Program-made: the position numbers and the translations under genes
The notes under the pieces: generated by a model
Seen by the model: the letters and a program-made list of their open reading frames with translations, nothing else
Database searches by the model: none
Told to the model about the DNA's origin: nothing
In this document: positions 8,014-13,590 of the stretch, piece by piece
How positions within the stretch are numbered: the stretch's first letter is position 1
Layout: each line of letters begins with the position of its first letter
NCBI GenBank assembly: GCA_964292325.1
Contig: CAXYVG010000081.1
Location: 1 to 16,584, forward strand
Reading direction: 5' to 3'
Source: CTSoil-075 sp964292325
GTDB taxonomy: Bacteria; Bacillota; Negativicutes; DSM-13327
DNA length: 16,584 bases

Positions 8014-9345
8014 TTGGATGCAAGAGAAGTAGCTCTTAAAATTATAAATGATGTAATTCATAACCATGCTTATGCGAATATTGCATTAGCTCGGGAAATT
8101 AATCGTCAAAAACTATCGGATCAGGATCGACGATTTATTACAGAACTCGTGTATGGAACCATTAAAGCAGGGGCAACGCTAGACTGGATTATCGGTCATT
8201 ATATTAACAGGCCATTAGATAAAATTGCGCCTGTTATTTTAAACATTTTACGCATGGGCATGTATCAGATGTTTTTTCTATCTAAAATTCCTGTCTCGGC
8301 AGCTTGTAATCAAGCGGTTGAATTGACCAAAAAATATGGACATACTGGCACGGTTAAGTTTGTGAATGCCGTACTTCGCAATGCTGGTCGGTCTCCTGAA
8401 AAAATAGTATATCCAGATCGGCAAAAGCACACTGCTAAGTTTTTGGCATTAACCTATTTCCACCCAGAATGGTTAGTCAATCGATGGATAAAAAGATTGG
8501 GAGTAGAAGAGACCGAGGAGTTATGCCGCATTAATAATCTGACGCCTCCTTTATGTTTGCGGACAAATACGTTAAAAAATACGCGGGAAGAATTATTGAT
8601 GATTCTTGAGAAGGAAGGGGTCAGCGCTGAACCTTCTAAATGGACTCCGGAAGGAATCGTCTGTCATAGTTACCCCTCTCTTAGTACGCTAAAATCATTG
8701 CGTGATGGGTTATTTCAAGTGCAGGATGAAAGTTCCATGCTAGTAGCGCATGTCCTTGATCCAAAGCCGGGCGAATTTATTATTGATACTTGCGCTGCGC
8801 CAGGTGGCAAGAGTACTCATATTGCTGCATTGATGCAAAATAAAGGCCGGATATTATCGGCTGATATTCATGACCATAAATTGACGATTACTCGTGAAAA
8901 TGCTGAGCGGCTCGGTATTACGATGATCGAAACGAAGGTACTAGATGCGACTCAGATTGGTGATCAATATCCATCTCAGGCAGATCGCGTACTTGTAGAT
9001 GCTCCTTGTTCTGGTCTTGGTGTATTAAGACGTAAGGCGGATTCTCGGTGGCGTAAGGAAGAATCCATGCTACGTGAATTACCCATACTACAACAGGAAA
9101 TCTTACGTAGCGCTGCACAGTGCGTTAAAGTTGGCGGCATTTTGGTATATAGCACTTGTACAACGGAACCAGAAGAAAATCAGCAAGTGGTAGAAAAATT
9201 CTTACAGGATAGACCAAATTTTGTGCTAGAAAAAACCAGTAGTTTTATTCCAACTCCAGTGGATGATGCAAAGATGATTCAATTATGGCCTCATGTGGAT
9301 CAGGTGGATGGCTTTTTTATTGCGCGAATGATACGGATGGGATAG
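8014..9345 (+). CDS. rsmB: 16S rRNA (cytosine-967-C5)-methyltransferase
   Basis: A 443-residue SAM-dependent RNA methyltransferase (RsmB/Sun family). Residues 1 to about 135 form the NusB-like RNA-binding domain, beginning DAREVALKIINDV. The Rossmann methyltransferase domain carries the SAM motif DTCAAPGGKST (258-268), motif IV DAPCSG (C332, release cysteine by family analogy) and motif VI STCT (C382, nucleophile). Translation appears to start at TTG 8014: an in-frame stop lies at 7996-7998, AAGGTGA precedes the TTG, and the resulting MDAREVAL fits the family start. The next gene, rlmN, begins 10 bases downstream. Both use SAM to modify rRNA. Confidence 0.95.
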   Translation: MDAREVALKIINDVIHNHAYANIALAREINRQKLSDQDRRFITELVYGTIKAGATLDWIIGHYINRPLDKIAPVILNILRMGMYQMFFLSKIPVSAACNQAVELTKKYGHTGTVKFVNAVLRNAGRSPEKIVYPDRQKHTAKFLALTYFHPEWLVNRWIKRLGVEETEELCRINNLTPPLCLRTNTLKNTREELLMILEKEGVSAEPSKWTPEGIVCHSYPSLSTLKSLRDGLFQVQDESSMLVAHVLDPKPGEFIIDTCAAPGGKSTHIAALMQNKGRILSADIHDHKLTITRENAERLGITMIETKVLDATQIGDQYPSQADRVLVDAPCSGLGVLRRKADSRWRKEESMLRELPILQQEILRSAAQCVKVGGILVYSTCTTEPEENQQVVEKFLQDRPNFVLEKTSSFIPTPVDDAKMIQLWPHVDQVDGFFIARMIRMG

Positions 9346-9355
9346 GTGAATCGTT

Positions 9356-10429
9356 ATGAAATTTGATATGTTTGGTATGTTTGTCGAAGAAATAGCCGCG
9401 GCGATTCAGCCCTATGGTCTGCCTAAATTTCGTGCTGCTCAAATTGCAAAATGGATGTATCAGCATGGTATCGATGATTTTGACAATATGACAAATCTCT
9501 CCAAAGCTCATAGAGAGCTACTAATGGAACATTTTGTGATTCATCAGGTAACAACCGAAGCGGCGCAACATTCTGCTGATGGTAAAACTAGTAAGTTCTT
9601 ATTGAAATTTAATGATGGGATGGCTGTAGAAACGGTATTAATGCGCCATCCTTATGGGAATAGTGTATGTGTATCGACTCAGGTCGGCTGCGCGATGGGA
9701 TGTGTATTTTGTGCTTCTACTCTCAATGGCGTTACGCGTAATCTAACTGGCGGTGAAATATTAGCGCAAGTATTGTATATCAACCAACTTTTACAGCTTG
9801 AGCAGCAGCATGTCAATAGTATTGTGATTATGGGAGCTGGTGAGCCTCTAGCAAATTATGAACAGGTTGTAAAGTTTATGCGTTTATGTCATGAAGACTA
9901 CTGCCTGAATTTAAGTTATCGCAATATTACCTTATCGACATCTGGTTTAGTTCCTGAAATCGATAGACTAGCGGGTGAAGGACTACCGGTAACGTTATCC
10001 ATTTCATTGCATGCACCAAATAATGAAATACGTTCACAATTAATGCCAATCAATAATCGCTATCCAATGGTAGAGGTAATGGCAGCTGCTACTCGTTATG
10101 CGCAGCAGACGGGCCGGCAGGTTACGTATGAATATATATTGATTGCAGATATGAATGATCAAGCGCATCATGCCAAGCAATTGGCTGGATTGATCAGAGG
10201 GCGACTGGCAAGTGTGAATCTGATTCCTGTAAATTCCGTCGTTGAGCGTGGATTATTACGACCTTCTAATAAACAGGTACAATTATTTGAACAAATCCTT
10301 AAGGAACGGAAAATAAATGTCACCGTACGTCGCGAGATGGGTGCTGATATATTGGCTGCCTGTGGGCAACTTAGACATACGGTACTAAAAGAATCAGCAG
10401 CAGTAGTCCATTCTGATGAAAAGAACTAG
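9356..10429 (+). CDS. rlmN: Dual-specificity 23S rRNA/tRNA (adenine-C2) methyltransferase
   Basis: A 357-residue radical-SAM methyltransferase that methylates C2 of A2503 in 23S rRNA and A37 in some tRNAs. The cluster motif CAMGCVFC supplies C112, C116 and C119. Seven residues before it, C105 in NSVCVST matches the conserved cysteine that resolves the intermediate, and C336 in ILAACGQL matches the methyl-carrying cysteine; both mechanistic cysteines are therefore present. The start ATG 9356 follows AGGTGA with six bases between. It ends the housekeeping block: in Bacillus the next genes are prpC and prkC, but here an accessory region follows, separated by a long hairpin. Confidence 0.96.
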   Translation: MKFDMFGMFVEEIAAAIQPYGLPKFRAAQIAKWMYQHGIDDFDNMTNLSKAHRELLMEHFVIHQVTTEAAQHSADGKTSKFLLKFNDGMAVETVLMRHPYGNSVCVSTQVGCAMGCVFCASTLNGVTRNLTGGEILAQVLYINQLLQLEQQHVNSIVIMGAGEPLANYEQVVKFMRLCHEDYCLNLSYRNITLSTSGLVPEIDRLAGEGLPVTLSISLHAPNNEIRSQLMPINNRYPMVEVMAAATRYAQQTGRQVTYEYILIADMNDQAHHAKQLAGLIRGRLASVNLIPVNSVVERGLLRPSNKQVQLFEQILKERKINVTVRREMGADILAACGQLRHTVLKESAAVVHSDEKN

Positions 10430-10439
10430 TGACTGAAGT

Positions 10440-10497
10440 TTCTGATATTATGATAAGAGACTTGGCGTAAGCCAAGTCTCTTATCATAATATCAGAA
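10440..10497. terminator. Perfect 27-bp hairpin with GTAA loop after rlmN
   Basis: Bases 10440-10466 pair without mismatch with 10471-10497, and the loop is GTAA, a GNRA-type tetraloop. The inner core is AGAGACTTGGC/GCCAAGTCTCT. There is no T-run after the right arm, so this is not a textbook intrinsic terminator. The long symmetrical stem 10 bases after the rlmN stop would still work as a transcript end or 3' protector in both directions. It also marks the edge between housekeeping and accessory genes. Confidence 0.6.
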
Positions 10498-10625
10498 GAT
10501 ATCCAGAAAAACGGTTACAAATTTGCCATGATACATTGAAAATCAGTTGCAATATTAGTGTCTCTTGAATAAGATATCATACCTACAGGATTTACTAATT
10601 AGTTTGTTTGAAAGGAGAATTTAAA

Positions 10626-10736
10626 ATGTTTTTTGGTAATGGTAATGGTAATAGAAATGTATGGTTTCTCATTTTGATTATCAGCCTATACATTCTCTTA
10701 TTTCCAGATTTTTTCGATACTAGTGATTGTAGCTGA
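10626..10736 (+). CDS. 36-residue small membrane protein, unknown function
   Basis: A short gene starting at ATG 10626 behind a strong AAAGGAGAA ribosome binding site (10611-10619) and ending at TGA 10734-10736. The product begins MFFGNGNGNRN, a glycine-asparagine repeat, then has one hydrophobic stretch (about residues 12-27, WFLILIISLYILLF) and ends with an acidic DTSDCS tail containing a single Cys. It has its own terminator 60 bases downstream. Tiny Gly/Asn-rich one-helix proteins of this look occur in spore formers, sometimes as spore-associated YjcZ-like peptides, but I cannot assign a family. The ribosome site, helix and terminator together make it likely to be real. Confidence 0.6.
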   Translation: MFFGNGNGNRNVWFLILIISLYILLFPDFFDTSDCS

Positions 10737-10795
10737 TACTAAATATCGCCTGTCAAAGCAAGGAAACGGTTTATTATAAGATCTCAATCATCAGT

Positions 10796-10846
10796 TTAAG
10801 GCTGGCCAAGTAGTGAAATACTGCATGGTCAGCCTTAATTTTATTT
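10796..10846 (+). terminator. Intrinsic terminator after the 36-residue gene
   Basis: TTAAGGCTGGCCA (10796-10808) pairs with TGGTCAGCCTTAA (10826-10838), 13 bp with one G-T pair. An inner AGTA/TACT stem can extend it. TTTTATTT-type bases follow at 10839-10846. The A-rich left flank also allows some function in the reverse direction. Confidence 0.8.
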
Positions 10847-10961
10847 ATGGTAAGAAATTGGGAATTTAAATAATGAAAAATCAAGGAAGATGATCTGGCG
10901 ATGCAACGGCAAATATCCGCTAAAGGGCGAAAAGGGATGCGAAAACAGGCATAAATAATTA
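10847..10961. other. Intergenic stretch, no gene assigned
   Basis: Purine-rich sequence between a terminator and a strong promoter. It contains only a 17-codon frame (10901-10954) with a distant purine tract, which I do not call. I looked for a riboswitch-like core here and did not recognise one. Confidence 0.4.
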
Positions 10962-11017
10962 TTGACATATGCCAAAAACAAGGTATAATAAAAATATAAA
11001 TAGCATATGCTAAAAAC
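10948..11017. promoter_or_regulatory. Repeated CATATGC motifs around the promoter, probable operators
   Basis: CATATGCCAAAAAC (10966-10979) overlaps the -35 box and spacer, and CATATGCTAAAAAC (11004-11017) lies just downstream of the predicted transcription start: 13 of 14 bases agree, 38 bases apart. The second copy sits in a perfect 12-base palindrome, TAGCATATGCTA (11001-11012). GGCATA at 10948-10953 is inverted relative to TATGCC at 10968-10973. Sites in these positions could block polymerase binding or escape. The nearby DUF134 regulator is the natural candidate ligand, which is inference. Confidence 0.55.
10962..10989 (+). promoter_or_regulatory. Strong sigma-A promoter for the DUF5320/DUF134 locus
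   Basis: A perfect TTGACA (10962-10967) and perfect TATAAT (10984-10989) are separated by 16 bases. Transcription should start near 10996, about 36 bases before the ATG of the DUF5320 gene. Consensus boxes this good usually go with strong expression held down by a repressor, in keeping with the repeated motifs overlapping it. Confidence 0.85.
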
Positions 11018-11031
11018 GGGAGGTGATAGAT

Positions 11032-11247
11032 ATGCCAGGAAGAAATGGAATGGGTCCAACGGGGGGCGGATCGATGACTGGAAGAGGTATGGGATTTTGC
11101 ACAGTTGGTAATGTAGAGAGAACTAGTGGTGGATTAGGCCGGGGGATGAATAAAGGTCTAAGGAATGGAATGGGATTTGGTTATGGGTGTAGGCGAGGGG
11201 GTAGAAATACCCTTGCTGGAACCAGCAATGGATTGACTGAAAAATAA
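11032..11247 (+). CDS. DUF5320 family Gly/Met-rich small protein, cut short by an in-frame stop
   Basis: The 71-residue product begins MPGRNGMGPTGGGSMTGRGM, the typical glycine, methionine and arginine-rich N-terminus of DUF5320 proteins, followed by GFC. ATG 11032 follows GGGAGGTGA; the in-frame GTG at 11023 lies inside that ribosome site and is not used. Family members usually end in a short helical, glutamine and glutamate-rich tail. Here TAA at 11245-11247 comes first, and the matching tail continues in the same frame after it (11248-11322). The function of the family is not known to me; it is often found near NifX/NifB-like and other metal-cofactor genes, and that is the context here. 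It is the first gene after the strong promoter. Confidence 0.75.
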   Translation: MPGRNGMGPTGGGSMTGRGMGFCTVGNVERTSGGLGRGMNKGLRNGMGFGYGCRRGGRNTLAGTSNGLTEK

Positions 11248-11322
11248 TTGCTGACAGAGCAAAAAAGAACTCTTTACAATTGGCTGGAAAGTAGCGAAAA
11301 ACAATTGGAAAACCTATCATAG
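11248..11322 (+). pseudogene. Severed coiled-coil tail of the DUF5320 protein
   Basis: Directly after the TAA at 11245, the same frame stays open for 24 codons and ends at TAG 11320-11322. It would encode LLTEQKRTLYNWLESSEKQL followed by ENLS, an amphipathic helix with leucine spacing like the coiled-coil tail of full-length DUF5320 proteins. It joins smoothly to the preceding GLTEK, so one base change (for example CAA or GAA to TAA) would explain the break. It has no start codon or ribosome site of its own suited to separate translation. Confidence 0.65.
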
Positions 11323-11329
11323 TTATAAG

Positions 11330-11356
11330 TAACAGGGGGATTTTCCCCTGTTATTT
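11330..11356 (+). terminator. Hairpin between DUF5320 and DUF134 genes
   Basis: TAACAGGGG (11330-11338) pairs with CCCCTGTTA (11345-11353), 9 bp, with loop GATTTT. Only TTT follows directly, so termination is probably partial. It may make DUF5320 mRNA more abundant than the downstream regulator mRNA, which would suit a shared promoter. Confidence 0.55.
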
Positions 11357-11382
11357 ATGACGTTTAAATGAGGTGTACATAT

Positions 11383-11772
11383 ATGCCAAGACCTAGAAAA
11401 TGGAAGAAAGTCTGTTGTCTGCCAGAAAGTAGCCTTTATGGACCGCTCAACAAACCAAACGTCGACAATGAATTTATTGCGATGACGGTTGAAGAGTATG
11501 AAACTATTCGTCTTATTGATCTTGACGGATTGACGCAGGAAAAGTGCGCTGAGAGGATGCACGTAGCACGTGCGACCGTTCAGAAGATTTATAATGATGC
11601 ACGAGGCAAGCTTGCTGATTCTTTGGTTAATGGAAGTGTTCTCAAGATTGAAGGCGGAGACTACAAGCTTTACGACGAAAGTGAAAAACTGCATGGTTGC
11701 GGAAGATGCCGCAGACAAAGATGCGGACAAAAACAGATGCGAAGGGAAGAGGTTTTAACGGAAATAATATAA
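11383..11772 (+). CDS. DUF134 family helix-turn-helix DNA-binding regulator
   Basis: A 129-residue protein beginning MPRPRKWKKVCCLPES, the hallmark start of DUF134 (UPF0251). A sigma-70 region 4-like helix-turn-helix lies at about 48-84 (DGLTQEKCAERMHVARATVQ, continuing KIYNDARGKLADSL). Cysteines are C11, C12, C55 and a C-terminal group GCGRCRRQRC (C106, C109, C114), which could bind a metal or cluster; this is inference. ATG 11383 is chosen over ATG 11368 because GAGGTG (11370-11375) lies seven bases before it and the family begins MxRPRKW. It lies 50 bases after the DUF5320 frame and upstream of redox and metal genes. It is the likely local regulator acting on the CATATGC sites. Confidence 0.85.
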   Translation: MPRPRKWKKVCCLPESSLYGPLNKPNVDNEFIAMTVEEYETIRLIDLDGLTQEKCAERMHVARATVQKIYNDARGKLADSLVNGSVLKIEGGDYKLYDESEKLHGCGRCRRQRCGQKQMRREEVLTEII

Positions 11773-11826
11773 TAGTTCGCTTTGAATGTCATGAGTTTGA
11801 ACAAAAAACAAAAGGAAAGTGATAAT

Positions 11827-12318
11827 ATGGAGAAAAGTTCGGCAAATATGAAATCTTGCCTTCAACCCCTTCCCAAAGTGCTCGTATCCTGTCGAGGTTT
11901 AAACGGGGAGAACAATGTGCTCGCGGTAGCTTATTGCGGAAATTGCAGTTATAACCCGCCGATGGTAATGGTAGGTATTGTTCCGACTCGCTATTCTTAT
12001 CAGATGATTAAAGAGTCTGGTTGCTTTGTGGTAAACCTTGTCGACAAAAGCTATCGGGAAACTTTTGCTTATTTGGGGAGCCATAGTAAACGCGACGAGG
12101 ATAAATTGGTAGCCGCGAAAGTAAAACTTGCCGACGGTAAAAAAGTCAATGCACCGATTTTACCGGATTGCCCAGTCAATATCGAATGTACGATTGTTGA
12201 TTCGATTATGACGGGATCGCATGAGATGTTTATCGGTAAAATTGAGTATGTTCACTCCGATGTAAAATTAGTGGATGCTGAAGGGAATATCAATTTTTCA
12301 AAAATTGATTTTCTGTAA
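11827..12318 (+). CDS. Flavin reductase-like, FMN-binding split-barrel protein
   Basis: A 163-residue protein that looks like the flavin reductase-like domain family (split barrel). Evidence is the order PLPKVLVSCRG (14-24), then NNVLAVAYCGNCSYNPPMVMVGI (from 29) where the family has its FMN-phosphate and substrate strand, SGCFVVNLVD (64-73) and SHEMFIGKIEYV (131-142). Related proteins bind FMN and pass electrons to partner enzymes, or act as small flavoproteins in redox metabolism; the partner here is unknown. ATG 11827 follows AAGGAAAG; the frame also extends back to TTG 11782, but without a good ribosome site. Cysteines are many (C11, C22, C37, C40, C66, C115, C121). It sits 54 bases after the DUF134 gene on the same strand. 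Confidence 0.8.
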   Translation: MEKSSANMKSCLQPLPKVLVSCRGLNGENNVLAVAYCGNCSYNPPMVMVGIVPTRYSYQMIKESGCFVVNLVDKSYRETFAYLGSHSKRDEDKLVAAKVKLADGKKVNAPILPDCPVNIECTIVDSIMTGSHEMFIGKIEYVHSDVKLVDAEGNINFSKIDFL

Positions 12319-12334
12319 CAAGAAGGAAAATAAT

Positions 12335-12519
12335 ATTTTGAATAAAGAAGCTTGCAAGGATTGCTGGGCTAATTTGTTTTGTTCTGGAGGCTGCCACGCC
12401 AATGTCTATTTTCAAATGGCAGTGTTTTCGAGCCGAATCATATTGCCTGTACATTTCAAAAGAAGATAATTGAGTGTGCTATTATGATTCAACTTGTAAA
12501 AGCGGATAAGGGCATATGA
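12335..12519 (+). pseudogene. Frameshifted C-terminal remnant of a SPASM-domain radical-SAM enzyme
   Basis: From TTG 12338 the frame reads LNKEACKDCWANLFCSGGCH and ANVYFQ, the auxiliary-cluster Cys pattern (CxxCW, CSGGCHAN) of the SPASM region in peptide-modifying radical-SAM enzymes such as the SCIFF maturase type. The frame is then lost. From about 12437 a different + frame reads EPNHIACTFQKKIIECAIMI followed by QLVKADKGI and TGA at 12517-12519, which matches how such enzymes end. The radical-SAM core (CxxxCxxC) is absent upstream, where the flavin-reductase gene ends instead. It is a fragment with at least one frameshift, left by deletion or recombination, and should have no enzyme activity. 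Confidence 0.7.
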
Positions 12520-12560
12520 ATATATCTTGTTCTGATGCCTGTGAAAGAAGGTAATACTTA

Positions 12561-13487
12561 ATGGAAGAACTAAAGTTTGTGTTCGGACCAGTTCCCTCCA
12601 GAAGACTTGGTGTTTCGCTGGGAATAAGCCCGATTCCGAAGAAAACGTGTAATTATTCTTGTATTTATTGTCAATTGGGAAGAACGGATTGCATGACGAA
12701 TACACGACAGATGTTTTTTAAAGTTGAAGAAATTATAGATGAATTTGATAAAGCATTGAAATCCAGTTTGAAATTCGATGTTGTAACGATTGTGGGAGAA
12801 GGCGAGCCTACCCTGTATTCAGGGCTTGGCGAGCTTATTGTTGAAATTAAGAAGAGAACAAACAAACCAGTTGCTGTTATCACGAATGGAGCGCTTTTGT
12901 ATGATTTGGATTTGCACCGGGAATTGGCTATGGCAGATATTGTGCTGCCTACGATGGATGCATATGATGAAGTCACTTTAAAAGCAATCAATCGGCCGTA
13001 TGGTTTTCTTGGCTTTGGCATGGTATACACTGGGTTAGAGACTTTTTCAAAAGAGTATCAAGGGCAATTATGGCTTGAGCTCATGCTGATTGAAGGGATG
13101 AATGATGACGATGAATCGATGCGAAAGTACTCTGAATTATTACAAAAAATCAAGTATGATAGATTGTATATAAATACACCGGTACGGCCACCAGCGGAAA
13201 ACTGTGTGAAAGCAGTGGGGCATGACAAAATGCAGCACGCAGTTGATTTATTGGGGGGCATTGCAATTGACTTGCTGGTTTCACAAGGCTTTCAAAGCGG
13301 GCTTGTCGATCATTATGATGCCATTATGAGCATTATCAAGCGGCACCCTATGAATCAGTTTGAAATTGAAAGTTTTTTAAGAGCGCGGAACTGTGGAACC
13401 ATTGATGAAATTTTATGCAAATTAAAGAAAGATGATCGGGTGGAGGTATTAGATTACAAAGGTTATCGTACGTACCGGTTGAGATAG
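12561..13487 (+). CDS. Radical-SAM protein, COG0731/TYW1-like type
   Basis: A 308-residue protein starting FVFGPVPSRRLGVSLGI and carrying the radical-SAM cluster motif CNYSCIYC (C30, C34, C37). GEGEPTLY (about residues 80-87) matches the SAM-binding GGE-type motif. Residues from about 255 to the end (HPMNQFEIESFLRARNCGTI and onward to the YRTYRLR end) resemble a small winged helix, so the protein may bind nucleic acid or a partner. The FGPVPSRRLG start is typical of COG0731 proteins related to the radical-SAM part of TYW1; their substrate in bacteria is not known to me. ATG 12561 follows AGAAGGT with eight bases between. It lies between the SPASM remnant and the CDF-NifX gene. Confidence 0.8.
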   Translation: MEELKFVFGPVPSRRLGVSLGISPIPKKTCNYSCIYCQLGRTDCMTNTRQMFFKVEEIIDEFDKALKSSLKFDVVTIVGEGEPTLYSGLGELIVEIKKRTNKPVAVITNGALLYDLDLHRELAMADIVLPTMDAYDEVTLKAINRPYGFLGFGMVYTGLETFSKEYQGQLWLELMLIEGMNDDDESMRKYSELLQKIKYDRLYINTPVRPPAENCVKAVGHDKMQHAVDLLGGIAIDLLVSQGFQSGLVDHYDAIMSIIKRHPMNQFEIESFLRARNCGTIDEILCKLKKDDRVEVLDYKGYRTYRLR

Positions 13488-13590
13488 TGTGCAATTTTTA
13501 AAAAGGTGATCACGTACAAGGCGCACTTACTGTCTTAGGAAAGTTGCCAAATTAAAGAAGATTCTCGGCATTAGGAAGGAGTTGATTAGA

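Noticed and set aside
10590..10600. CATACCTA upstream of the 36-residue gene as a mother-cell sigma (SigE/SigK-like) -10 element.
   Set aside because: It does not meet the CATANNNTA pattern and no matching -35 was found.
10901..10954. A 17-codon open frame (MQRQISAKGRKGMRKQA) upstream of the DUF5320 promoter.
   Set aside because: The purine tract is too far upstream, the frame is very short and its end abuts the -35 region; nothing supports translation.
10847..10961. Possible riboswitch-like leader before the DUF5320 promoter.
   Set aside because: It lies upstream of the consensus promoter, so it would not be in the transcript, and no known aptamer core was recognised.
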